Below are positions 9,491 through 17,450 of a stretch of DNA of 64,000 bases, piece after piece. Position numbers and translations under genes: made by a program. The notes beneath the pieces were generated by a model. It saw only the letters and a program-made list of their open reading frames with translations. It ran no database searches and had not been told where the DNA came from. The stretch is from NCBI GenBank assembly GCA_041662485.1, contig JBAZSJ010000013.1, forward strand, positions 1 through 64,000. The letters run 5' to 3'. This DNA is from Rariglobus sp041662485. Lineage in GTDB: Bacteria > Verrucomicrobiota > Verrucomicrobiia > Opitutales > Opitutaceae. How positions within the stretch are numbered: the stretch's first letter is position 1; every line of letters begins with the position of its first letter.

Positions 9491-10201
9491 TCAGGCGCCG
9501 TCGCTGGTGCGAAACGTCACGCGGTTGCCCCGGCTGGCTCCATGCGGCGGCGCACAGAGATCGCGCACCTTGAGGAAAGCCGCCACCACCGATTCGTCGA
9601 ACTCGCGACTGCCGGAAGATTCAATGATGCGCACATCGGCAAGCGAGCCATCCGCACGGATGGAAAACTCCACGAGCGCCTTCAGGCCTGCGTCGAGCCC
9701 GTCCGGCTTTTGATGGGCGGTGCGCAGCTTCCCCATCAAACGGGCCAGATAATCTGCGGAAAGATTCTCATCCGCCGCGGTCGGCGGAGCGGACGATGAA
9801 TCTTCGCCGGTCTGCGCCAGCACGCTGCCGATATCGATCCGCGATGGACGAGAAACCGTCCGGGGACCGGAAGGCCTCGCCGTTGAAGGATGCCGCTGGC
9901 GAAATTCCTCCGCCGTCGTCCGGGGGGAGGTCCGCTCCGGAGCCGTTCGCACAACAGACGACGGCACACGGCGGGGGGGAACAGGAACCGGCACCGCCGG
10001 AAATTTGACCGCAGGGCCGGGCGTTGCCGGATTCGACGATGCATGGGATTGCGACTGCGCGGGCACCGAAAAAATCGTAAACGCCTGCGGAACGATCACC
10101 TGCTCCCGACTGGCCGGCATCATGAGCAGCACCGCCACCGCGATGATGAATCCATGGAGCAAAACCGAAAACACCAGGGATCGTGAGGTGGAGGAGGTCA
10201 T
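9491..10201 (-). CDS. TonB family protein (energy transducer-like)
   Basis: 236 residues. An N-terminal membrane anchor (about 8-28, LVFSVLLHGFIIAVAVLLMM) is followed by a Pro/Ser/Arg-rich periplasmic linker and a C-terminal domain (about 165-236) with the TonB signature: LVEFSIRADGSLADVRIIES then FDESVVAAFLKVR. TonB proteins pass proton-motive energy to outer-membrane receptors. No ExbB/ExbD or receptor gene is adjacent, so its partner is unknown. I chose the ATG at 10201 because it directly precedes the anchor; upstream in-frame codons lie in the divergent promoter region and overlap the DeoR gene. Confidence 0.8.
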   Translation of the reverse strand: MTSSTSRSLVFSVLLHGFIIAVAVLLMMPASREQVIVPQAFTIFSVPAQSQSHASSNPATPGPAVKFPAVPVPVPPRRVPSSVVRTAPERTSPRTTAEEFRQRHPSTARPSGPRTVSRPSRIDIGSVLAQTGEDSSSAPPTAADENLSADYLARLMGKLRTAHQKPDGLDAGLKALVEFSIRADGSLADVRIIESSGSREFDESVVAAFLKVRDLCAPPHGASRGNRVTFRTSDGA

Positions 10202-10339
10202 GGCATCTGGATAACTCCGTTGAACCAAACCCGCGTCACCGGTGCAAGCTCCTGCCAGAAGAAAGCTGCCGCCAAAAAATGAGCTGGCCTTGTTCGCGCA
10301 GCCGTGTGACGTGATATGAGCGTTTGTTTTAAAACGATC

Positions 10340-11104
10340 ATGCTCGCTCAAACCCGACACACCCGCATTTGCTCCCTTCTCGAAGCCCGCCGCGAACTCA
10401 CCACGCAGGCGTTGCAGGCCGAATTGGGCGTCTCCGCCGCGACCTTGCGCCGTGACCTCGCGCACCTGGAACGCACCGGTCGGCTCGGGCGCACCCACGG
10501 CGGCGTGGTTCATCCCGAAGCGTTGCTCGGCGAGCAATCCTTCGCCCGCAAGGCCCGCACCGCCACATCCGCCAAACTCGCCATCGCCCGTCATGCCGCG
10601 ACCCTCGTGCCGCAGGGCGCCACCGTCTTTATCGACGCCGGCACCACCACGCTGGAACTCGGCCGACTGCTCCTCGCGCGCGCCGATCTGCGCATCTACA
10701 CCAACTCCATTCCCCTTCTCCACGAACACGGGGAACGCGCCGCCCAGTTGACCGCTGTCGGCGGCGAGGTGCGCGAAGTCAGCCAAGCCCTCGTCGGCGC
10801 GCTCGCGTTGTCGTGGTTGCGCCAGTTGCGGTTCGACATCGTCGCCCTCGGCTCATCCGGCCTCGATCCCGCGGAAGGCGCCAGCACCACCGAGCTGGGC
10901 GAAGCCGCCGTCAAGCAGACCCTCATCGAACGCGGCCGCCGCGTCCTCCTGCTCACCGACGCCGCCAAGTGGAACCGCCCCGCCCCCATCTGCTTCGCCC
11001 CGTGGTCGCAGATCAACGACTGGATCACCGACCAATCACCCGCCCGCACCGAACTCGCCGCCCTTCGCAAGGCCGGCGTCACCATCCACTCCGCTTCCCG
11101 CTAA
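10340..11104 (+). CDS. DeoR-family transcriptional regulator
   Basis: About 254 residues from the chosen ATG (an in-frame ATG 24 bases upstream is also possible). An N-terminal winged helix-turn-helix (TTQALQAELGVSAATLRRDL, then ERTGRLGRTHGG) is followed by a DeoRC sugar-phosphate sensing domain (ATVFIDAGTTTLELGRLLL, VALGSSGLDPAEG, LLLTDAAKW). The family usually represses sugar catabolic operons and is released by a phosphorylated sugar. It sits just upstream of, and in the same direction as, the aldolase/lyxose isomerase/kinase/mannosidase genes, so it is the likely local regulator. Confidence 0.9.
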   Translation: MLAQTRHTRICSLLEARRELTTQALQAELGVSAATLRRDLAHLERTGRLGRTHGGVVHPEALLGEQSFARKARTATSAKLAIARHAATLVPQGATVFIDAGTTTLELGRLLLARADLRIYTNSIPLLHEHGERAAQLTAVGGEVREVSQALVGALALSWLRQLRFDIVALGSSGLDPAEGASTTELGEAAVKQTLIERGRRVLLLTDAAKWNRPAPICFAPWSQINDWITDQSPARTELAALRKAGVTIHSASR

Positions 11105-11108
11105 GGGT

Positions 11109-11262
11109 TCGTAGATAAATAAATGGCTTAAAATGACGCTGAAATTTTGACCGCTGGCCAGGCGCTCGCGAAGGAGCATCCCAGAATGGGCTGTAACTGA
11201 GCGAGCAACGCCGCCAGCGGTCGAAAGATCAAGTTAGGTTGAGCCAGTTATTTATTTACGGA
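11109..11262. repeat. MITE-like 154-bp imperfect palindrome
   Basis: Outer arms are TCGTAGATAAATAAATGGCT (left) and the complementary AGCCAGTTATTTATTTACGGA (right). Inner arms TTTTGACCGCTGGC and GCCAGCGGTCGAAA also pair. It fills the whole gap between the DeoR regulator and the aldolase gene, ending 15 bases before the aldolase ATG. It must therefore be part of the leader RNA if the operon is read from upstream. No coding capacity. Confidence 0.75.
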
Positions 11263-11277
11263 CCCCAAATTTCCCAC

Positions 11278-12105
11278 ATGAAAACCGCCCGCCTCAACCG
11301 CCTCTTCAATCCCCATACCGGCCGCTGCTTCGACGTCGCGATCGACCACGGCTTCTTCAACGAAGCTGGATTCCTCGCCGGCATCGAAAACCTCCCCAAG
11401 GCCGTCGCCACGCTCGTGGACGCCGCTCCCGACGCGATCCAGCTCACCATCGGCCAGGCCCCGCATCTCCAACGCCTCCCCGTCCGCCCCAAGCCCGCCC
11501 TCGTCCTGCGCACCGACGTCGCCAACGTCTATGGCAGCCAGCTCCCGCGCACCCTCTTCTCGCGCATGATCGAGGAGCCCGTTCTCCAGGCCCTCCGCCT
11601 CGACGCCACCTGCGTCGTCGTGAATCTCTTCCGCATCCCCGAGCAGCCCGAGGTCACCGACCAGTGCATCCAAAACATCCTGCGCCTGAAACCGCAGTGC
11701 GACCACTACGGCATGCCGCTCATGATCGAACCGCTCGTCTTCCAAAACAACACCAAGGCCGGCGGCTACATGGTGGACGGTGATCCGCAAAAAATCATCC
11801 CGCTCGTCCGTCAGGCCGTCGAACTGGGTGCCGACATCATCAAGGCCGACCCCACCGACGACGTTTCCATTTACCACAAGGTCGTCGAAACCGCCGGCGG
11901 CATTCCCGTGCTCGTGCGCGGCGGCGGGCGCGTTTCCGACGAGGTCATCCTCCAACGCACCGCCGACCTCATCACCCAGGGCGCCCGCGGCATCGTATAT
12001 GGTCGCAATATCATCCAGCACCCCAAGCCCGCCGCGATGACCCGCGCCCTCATGGCCATCCTCCACGAAAACGCCTCCCCCGCCCAGGCCCTCAAACTCC
12101 TCTGA
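11278..12105 (+). CDS. DeoC/LacD/FbaB-type class I aldolase
   Basis: 275 residues, TIM-barrel aldolase of the DhnA-like group. Visible features: an N-terminal FDVAIDHGFF strand, LMIEPLVFQ, ADIIKADPTDD (the Lys of IKADP is the likely Schiff-base residue), and the phosphate-binding end IPVLVRGGGRVSD and ARGIVYGRNIIQH. Members cleave fructose- or tagatose-type bisphosphates, or act on deoxy sugar phosphates. In this operon it would split the product of the PfkB kinase; the exact substrate is inferred. The start at MKTARLNRLF fits the family; the frame upstream reads into the palindrome. Confidence 0.85.
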   Translation: MKTARLNRLFNPHTGRCFDVAIDHGFFNEAGFLAGIENLPKAVATLVDAAPDAIQLTIGQAPHLQRLPVRPKPALVLRTDVANVYGSQLPRTLFSRMIEEPVLQALRLDATCVVVNLFRIPEQPEVTDQCIQNILRLKPQCDHYGMPLMIEPLVFQNNTKAGGYMVDGDPQKIIPLVRQAVELGADIIKADPTDDVSIYHKVVETAGGIPVLVRGGGRVSDEVILQRTADLITQGARGIVYGRNIIQHPKPAAMTRALMAILHENASPAQALKLL

Positions 12106-12106
12106 T

Positions 12107-12129
12107 GTAGGCCCGACCGCCGGTCGGGC
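12107..12129 (+). repeat. GTAG-headed hairpin (REP-like)
   Basis: GTAG followed by GCCCGACCG CCGGTCGGGC, a near-perfect hairpin. It begins one base after the aldolase stop codon. The GTAG foot next to a hairpin is the known signature of REP elements mobilised by RAYT proteins, though the stem sequence differs from the main family at 24-38 kb. Confidence 0.5.
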
Positions 12130-12166
12130 TCTTCGTCCCAACTTCATCCCCATTTCTTCGTCCTCC

Positions 12167-13309
12167 ATGCTCCCCTCTCCCGCCTCCTCCGTCGTCCGCA
12201 TCGGCGTCATCGGCGCCGGCCTCATGGGCAAGGAAGTCGCCAGCGCCTTCGGCCGCTGGTTCGCCCTCCTCGACTGCCCCGTGCGTCCCGAACTCGTCGC
12301 CGTGTGCGACGTCAACGCCGCCGCCCTCGACTGGTTCCGCCAGGTGCCGACCGTAAAACACTTCGACACCGACCACCGCGCCCTGCTCGCCCGCGCCGAC
12401 ATCGATGCGGTCTACATCGCCGTCCCCCACCACCTTCACGAATCGCTCTACCTTGACGCCCTCCGCGCCGGCAAAGATCTCCTCGCCGAAAAACCCTTCG
12501 GCATCGACCTCGCCTCCGCCCGCCGCATCCGCGACGAAGCCGCGCGCCTCGGACGCTTCGTGCGCGTCTCCTCCGAGTTTCCGTTTCTTCCCGGCGTGCA
12601 GCGCGCCATCCAGATCGCCCGCTCAGGCTCGCTCGGCAAAATCCTCTCGCTGCGCAACAGCTTCCTCCACTCCAGCGATCTCGACCCGACCAAGTCCATC
12701 AACTGGAAACGCCAGAACAAATTCTGCGGCGAGGCCGGCGTGATGAACGACCTCGGCCTCCACGTCGCCCACGTTCCGCTGCGCATGGGATGGAAGCCCG
12801 TCCGCCTCCACGCCCAGCTCCAGAAGATCTACACCGAGCGCCCCGACGGCAAAGGCGGCATGGCCGCGTGCGACACCTGGGACAACGCCGTCCTCCACTG
12901 CACCGTGGATTTCCCCAACCAGCCCGGCGTTCCGCTCACGCTCGAAACCAAGCGCATGAGTCCCACCGACACCAACTCCTGGGAAATCGAGATCCTCGGC
13001 ACCGACGCCGGCGTGCGTTACTCCACCAAGCACCCCAAGACCCTCCTCACCTACGCGCGCGGAAAAGAACAGGCCTGGACCGCCACCGACCTCGGCTTCG
13101 GCACGCCCTTCAAGACCATCACCGGCGGCATCTTCGAACCCGGTTTCCCCGACATCCTCATGCAGATGTGGGCATCCTTCCTCGCCGAACGCGCCGGCGT
13201 GCTCGGCGACCGCTTCGGCTGCGCCACGCCCGACGAGGCCGTCGCCCACCACGAACTCTGGACCGCCGCCCTAAGCTCGCACGCCGAGCAAACCGTCGTA
13301 ACGCTCTGA
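12167..13309 (+). CDS. Gfo/Idh/MocA-family oxidoreductase
   Basis: 380 residues. N-terminal Rossmann fold (VRIGVIGAGLMGKEVASAF, about 7-130) with the typical DAVYIAVPHHLHESL and LLAEKPFGIDLASARRI, where the EKP Lys is the family's catalytic lysine. The C-terminal alpha/beta domain follows. The family oxidises or epimerises sugars and sugar alcohols with NAD(P). Fourth position of the mannoside/lyxose-type operon. Substrate not deducible from sequence. Downstream a heptamer hairpin element separates it from the isomerase. Confidence 0.9.
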   Translation: MLPSPASSVVRIGVIGAGLMGKEVASAFGRWFALLDCPVRPELVAVCDVNAAALDWFRQVPTVKHFDTDHRALLARADIDAVYIAVPHHLHESLYLDALRAGKDLLAEKPFGIDLASARRIRDEAARLGRFVRVSSEFPFLPGVQRAIQIARSGSLGKILSLRNSFLHSSDLDPTKSINWKRQNKFCGEAGVMNDLGLHVAHVPLRMGWKPVRLHAQLQKIYTERPDGKGGMAACDTWDNAVLHCTVDFPNQPGVPLTLETKRMSPTDTNSWEIEILGTDAGVRYSTKHPKTLLTYARGKEQAWTATDLGFGTPFKTITGGIFEPGFPDILMQMWASFLAERAGVLGDRFGCATPDEAVAHHELWTAALSSHAEQTVVTL

Positions 13310-13327
13310 CGAATTCCCCCAAGGCAT

Positions 13328-13443
13328 AACGCTTAACGTCCAACGTTTAACTCTTAACGCTTAATAGATAGCCCGGCCGGTTTCACCGGCCGATACTCCA
13401 TTAAGCGTTCAGCGTTGAGCGTTAAAAGTTAAGCGTTCTCCGA
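13328..13443 (+). repeat. Heptamer hairpin element A (complete)
   Basis: Left arm of five reverse heptamers (units like TTAACGC), a GC-rich central hairpin (GGCCGG TTTC ACCGGCC), then ACTCCATT and a right arm of five direct heptamers (AAGCGTT CAGCGTT, then GAGCGTT, AAAAGTT, AAGCGTT), closing with CTCCGA. The right arm ends six bases before the D-lyxose isomerase ATG, so the element occupies the ribosome-binding region. Confidence 0.85.
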
Positions 13444-13449
13444 ACACCC

Positions 13450-14016
13450 ATGAAACGTTCCGAAATCAACGCCGCCTATCGCGCCGCCCTCGCCTGCTTC
13501 ACGCGCCACGGCTGGACGCTCCCGCCCCGCCCCCTCTGGGACATCACCGACTTCGGCCTCGGTGATTTCTCGCGCCACGGACTCACCCTCATCAACCTCG
13601 CGACCGAGCCCGAGTATTGCGAAAAGCTGATGTATGCCCGCCGCAACCAGACCACCCCCGCGCACACCCACGCCAAGAAAAAAGAAGACATCATCTGCCG
13701 CGCCGGCGAACTCACCCTCGAACTCTGGCCGTCCAAACCCGGCGCGCCCGGTCCCGCCACGGTGACCGTGCCCGTCAACGGCGAACCCGTCACCCTCGCC
13801 GCTGGCGCGCGTCTCGTGCTCCCCGCCGGCTCTCGCGTGACCCTCGTGCCCGGCGTCTGGCACGCCTTCTATCCGACCAGCGACGAATGCGTCATCGGCG
13901 AGGTCTCCACCGCCAACGACGACCTCCACGATAATTTCTTCGTCAACCCCGACATCGGCCGCTTCCCCGGCATCGATGAAGACGAACCCGCCGCCATCCG
14001 CCTCGTTTCCGAATGA
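13450..14016 (+). CDS. D-lyxose ketol-isomerase
   Basis: 188 residues, the usual size for the cupin-fold D-lyxose isomerase family (EC 5.3.1.15). It interconverts D-lyxose and D-xylulose, and many members act on D-mannose/D-fructose. Metal-binding cupin residues are visible: TPAHTHAKKKEDIICR supplies two His and a Glu, and PGVWHAFYP the last His. The stop overlaps the kinase start by four bases (ATGA), showing translational coupling. Together with the beta-mannosidase downstream, a mannose-to-fructose role is attractive but inferred. Confidence 0.9.
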   Translation: MKRSEINAAYRAALACFTRHGWTLPPRPLWDITDFGLGDFSRHGLTLINLATEPEYCEKLMYARRNQTTPAHTHAKKKEDIICRAGELTLELWPSKPGAPGPATVTVPVNGEPVTLAAGARLVLPAGSRVTLVPGVWHAFYPTSDECVIGEVSTANDDLHDNFFVNPDIGRFPGIDEDEPAAIRLVSE

Positions 14017-15053
14017 CCTCCCCTCTTCCCCAACGCTCCGGCATCCTCGCCGCCGGCAACTGGCTGGTCGATCACGTCAAGATCATCGACGCCTGGCCCG
14101 CCGAGGACAGCCTGGTCAACATCGTCGCCGAAGAGTCCGGCAACGGCGGCGGTCCCTACAACATCCTCAAGGATCTCTCCCGGCTCGGCGCACGTTTTCC
14201 GCTGACCGGCCTCGGCCTCATCGGCGACGACGCCGACGGACGCGCCATCCTCGCCGACTGCGCCGCGCACGGCATCGACACCACCCGCCTTAAAACCATT
14301 CCGGCGGCACGCACCAGCCACACCGATGTCATGACCGTGCGCGACACCGGCCGGCGCACCTTTTTTCACGCCCGCGCCGCCAACGCCCTTCTTTCCCCGG
14401 AGCACTTCGACTTCTCCGGCGTCACCGCCCGCTGGTTCTATCTCGGCTACGCCTTGCTCCTCGACGCGCTCGACGCCCCCGATCCGCTCGAAACCGACGG
14501 GGCTCCCCGCGCACGCGCCGTTCTCCGCAGCGCCCGCGCGGCCGGCCTTCTCACCTCGCTCGATTGCGTCAGCGCGGCCCCCGAACGTTTCCGCACCGTG
14601 GTGATTCCCCTGCTCCCCGAGGTGGACGTGCTTTTCGTCAACGACTACGAAGCCGAGCATCTCACCGGACTCGCCCTCGGACGCGGCACCGCGATCAACC
14701 GCACGACCGTCGAGCAGGCCGCCCGCGCGTTGCTCTCCCTCGGCGTCCGCCGCCACGCGATCATCCACTTTCCCGAAGGTGCCTGCGCCGCCTCGACCGA
14801 CGGCACCATCGTGTGGCAACCTTCCGTGCGCATTCCCGCCGACCTCATCACCGGCGCGGCTGGCGCGGGTGATGCCTTCGCCGCCGGCTGCCTCTTCGCC
14901 CTGCACGACGACCAACCCTTGACCGCCGCCCTCGAACTCGGCGTCTGCACCGCCGCCACCTCGCTGCTCCATCCCACGTGTTCCGAAAGCGTGCCGTCAT
15001 CCACCGAAGCCCTTCGCTTCGGACTCGAACACGGTTTTCATCCTTCCATCTAA
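14013..15053 (+). CDS. PfkB-family sugar kinase
   Basis: 346 residues. Ribokinase/PfkB fold: an N-terminal substrate region (GNGGGPYNILKDLSRLGA, GLGLIGDDADGRAIL) and the C-terminal signature DLITGAAGAGDAFAAGCLFA with the catalytic Asp and anion hole. Phosphorylates a furanose sugar or sugar phosphate using ATP. Coupled to the isomerase by a four-base overlap, so its substrate is likely the ketose that enzyme makes (fructose or xylulose), to be cleaved by the class I aldolase upstream. Confidence 0.9.
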   Translation: MTSPLPQRSGILAAGNWLVDHVKIIDAWPAEDSLVNIVAEESGNGGGPYNILKDLSRLGARFPLTGLGLIGDDADGRAILADCAAHGIDTTRLKTIPAARTSHTDVMTVRDTGRRTFFHARAANALLSPEHFDFSGVTARWFYLGYALLLDALDAPDPLETDGAPRARAVLRSARAAGLLTSLDCVSAAPERFRTVVIPLLPEVDVLFVNDYEAEHLTGLALGRGTAINRTTVEQAARALLSLGVRRHAIIHFPEGACAASTDGTIVWQPSVRIPADLITGAAGAGDAFAAGCLFALHDDQPLTAALELGVCTAATSLLHPTCSESVPSSTEALRFGLEHGFHPSI

Positions 15054-15068
15054 GTTTGTTCCCCCCGC

Positions 15069-17270
15069 ATGCCCACCCGCTCACTCCCTTCCGCCGCCTG
15101 GCAACTCGCCCGCCTGTCCTCCGCCGACGCCGTCCCCGCGTCCGCCGACTGGATACCCGCGACCGTCCCCGGCGCCGTGCAACCCGACTGGGCCCGCGCC
15201 CACAACTTGCCCGACCTCAACTTCGGCCAAAACGTCCGCGTCTACGACGGCTTCGAAAACTTCTTCTGGCTCTACCGCACCACCGTGCCCGCAGAAAAAC
15301 TCGCCGCCGGTGAACGTCTCATCCTCTCCGGTGGCGGACTCGACTACCACGCCGAGTTCCGCGTCGCCGGCCGCCGTGTGCTCACGCACACCGGTCTCTG
15401 CACGCCTTTCGAACTCGATCTCACCGACGCCGCTCCCGGCAGCGTTCTCGAAATCCTGATCCACCCCGCGCCCAAGCGTCAGGCCCTGCCCGCCGACCGT
15501 TCGCAGGCCGCCCACGTCACCAAGCCCGCCGTCAGCTACGGCTGGGACTGGCATCCGCGTCTCATCACGCTCGGTCTCTGCGAAGACATCCGCTTTTCCG
15601 TGCGCCCCGCCGCCCATCTGCGCCACGTCGATTTCAGCTACACGCTGGCCGATGATTATTCGTCCGCGCACATCACGGTCACGACCGAAACAAGCGCGCC
15701 GTCCGCCTTCACCTGGCGGCTCCGCGATCCGGAAAACCGCGTCGTTCTCGAATCCTCCGAACCTTCCGCCACGTTGTCATCTCCGCGCCTCTGGTGGACC
15801 CACGACCACGGCGAACCCGCGCTCTACACGCTCGAAGTCACGCTCACCGCGCCCGGCGCCGACACGCTCGTCCGCCGCGTCGGCATTCGTCGCGTGCGTC
15901 TCGTCATGCACAAAGGTGCCTGGGACAATTTCGCCGGCTTCCCCGCCTCGCGCAACAACCCGCCCATCACACTCGAGCTCAACGGACGCCACCTCTTCGC
16001 CCGCGGCACCAACTGGGTCGCCCCGGAAATCTTCACCGGCCTCATCACCGCCGAAACCTACCGCCCGCTGCTCGAACTCGCCCGCGACGCCCACTTCAAC
16101 CTCCTCCGCTGCTGGGGTGGCGCGCAGGTTTCCAAGGAAAGTTTCTTCGAGCAATGCGACGCCCTCGGCCTGCTCGTCTGGCAGGAGTTCCCGCTCGCCT
16201 GCAATTACTACTCCGACAGCCCCGCCTATCTCGCCGATCTCGACCGCGAATCCCGCGCCATCATCCGCCGCGTGCGCCAGCATCCCTCGCTCGGCTTCTG
16301 GTGCGGCGGCAACGAGCTCTTCAACGCGTGGTCCGGCATGGACGACCAGTCGCACCCGCTGCGCCTGCTCAACCGCAACTGCTTCGACCTCGACCGCTCC
16401 ACGCCCTTCATCCCGACCGCGCCCTTCGGCGGCATGGGCCACGGCGACTACCGTTTCCGCAACGAGGCGGGCCGCGATATTTTCCAAATCTTCCAAGGCG
16501 CCGCCAACACCGCCTACAGCGAGTTCGGCTGCCCCGGCCCTTCGCCCGTCGCCTACCTGAAGACCTTCATTCCCGAGACCGAACTCTGGCCGCCGAAGCC
16601 CGGCTCGAGTTGGGAAACCCACCACGCCTTCAACGCCTGGGAGACCGAGCCGTCCTCCTGGCTATGCACCGCCATCATCGAACACTACTTCGGCAAGGCC
16701 TCGTCCCTCGAACAACTCGTCGCCCGCGGCGAATGGCTCCAGGGCGAAGGCTACAAATCCGTCTTCGAGGAAGCCCGCCGCCAGTCTCCGCGTTGTTCGA
16801 TGGCGCTCAACTGGTGCTACAACGAACCGTGGCCCACCGCCGCCAATAACAGCATCATCAACTACCCCGCCGCGCCCAAGCCGTCCTACTACGCCGTGCA
16901 GTCCGCCTGCCGTCCGCTCCTCGCCAGCGCGCGCATCCCGAAATTCCAGTGGAACGCCCGTGAGTTGTTCAGCGCCGAACTCTGGCTCCTCAACGACCAC
17001 CCCGCCGCGCAAACCGGCGGCGAACTCGTCGCCACCCTCGAATGCGACGGCCGCTCCACCGAACTCCTTCGCTGGTCCTTCGCCGCCCTCGCGCCGCAGC
17101 AAACCCTCGCCGGCCCGTCCGTGCGTGCCGTCCTGCCCGACACCGACAGCGGCGAATTCGTCCTCGTCCTTTCCGTCGCCGGACACCCCGACTGGAATTC
17201 CCGCTACCGCCTGAGCTTGCGACCCGCCCTTCGCCCGACCACCGTTGCGACGCGCGCCATGAACAGTTGA
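15069..17270 (+). CDS. Glycoside hydrolase family 2, beta-mannosidase-like
   Basis: 733 residues, slightly short for the family. Jelly-roll domain (about 1-170) with VTKPAVSYGWDWHPRL, an Ig-like domain, then a TIM barrel from about 300: FNLLRCWGG, ALGLLVWQEFPLACNYY, and the acid/base Glu in LGFWCGGNELF. The nucleophile Glu is in NTAYSEFGCPG. These match GH2 beta-mannosidases. No signal peptide is evident, so it is probably cytoplasmic and cleaves imported mannosides, releasing mannose for the isomerase and kinase. A GH2 beta-glucosaminidase-like activity cannot be excluded. Confidence 0.88.
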   Translation: MPTRSLPSAAWQLARLSSADAVPASADWIPATVPGAVQPDWARAHNLPDLNFGQNVRVYDGFENFFWLYRTTVPAEKLAAGERLILSGGGLDYHAEFRVAGRRVLTHTGLCTPFELDLTDAAPGSVLEILIHPAPKRQALPADRSQAAHVTKPAVSYGWDWHPRLITLGLCEDIRFSVRPAAHLRHVDFSYTLADDYSSAHITVTTETSAPSAFTWRLRDPENRVVLESSEPSATLSSPRLWWTHDHGEPALYTLEVTLTAPGADTLVRRVGIRRVRLVMHKGAWDNFAGFPASRNNPPITLELNGRHLFARGTNWVAPEIFTGLITAETYRPLLELARDAHFNLLRCWGGAQVSKESFFEQCDALGLLVWQEFPLACNYYSDSPAYLADLDRESRAIIRRVRQHPSLGFWCGGNELFNAWSGMDDQSHPLRLLNRNCFDLDRSTPFIPTAPFGGMGHGDYRFRNEAGRDIFQIFQGAANTAYSEFGCPGPSPVAYLKTFIPETELWPPKPGSSWETHHAFNAWETEPSSWLCTAIIEHYFGKASSLEQLVARGEWLQGEGYKSVFEEARRQSPRCSMALNWCYNEPWPTAANNSIINYPAAPKPSYYAVQSACRPLLASARIPKFQWNARELFSAELWLLNDHPAAQTGGELVATLECDGRSTELLRWSFAALAPQQTLAGPSVRAVLPDTDSGEFVLVLSVAGHPDWNSRYRLSLRPALRPTTVATRAMNS

Positions 17271-17336
17271 TGGCCGCGAATCGAAACCATCGTCCAGAAG
17301 TTGTGCAAAAAATCCACGAGTCCTTGCTTGATGTGG

Positions 17337-17356
17337 CCCTGAGCGTGAGCTCAGGG
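17337..17356 (+). terminator. Stem-loop after the GH2 gene
   Basis: Perfect 8-bp stem CCCTGAGC / GCTCAGGG with a GTGA tetraloop in the 180-base gap between the GH2 gene and glcD. There is no T-tract, so it is at best a weak or factor-assisted terminator. Confidence 0.35.
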
Positions 17357-17380
17357 ATAAGCGCGCCCAGCACCCCGCAC

Positions 17381-17433
17381 GCAGACTCCATTAAGCGTTC
17401 AGCGTTGGACGTTAAACGTTAAGCGTTCTCCGA
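17381..17433 (+). repeat. Heptamer hairpin element B (right half only)
   Basis: GCAGACTCCATT then five heptamers (AAGCGTT, CAGCGTT, GGACGTT, AAACGTT, AAGCGTT) and CTCCGA. The left arm is absent. It ends 17 bases before the glcD ATG. Confidence 0.8.
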
Positions 17434-17450
17434 ATCTTCCACCCTCTCCG

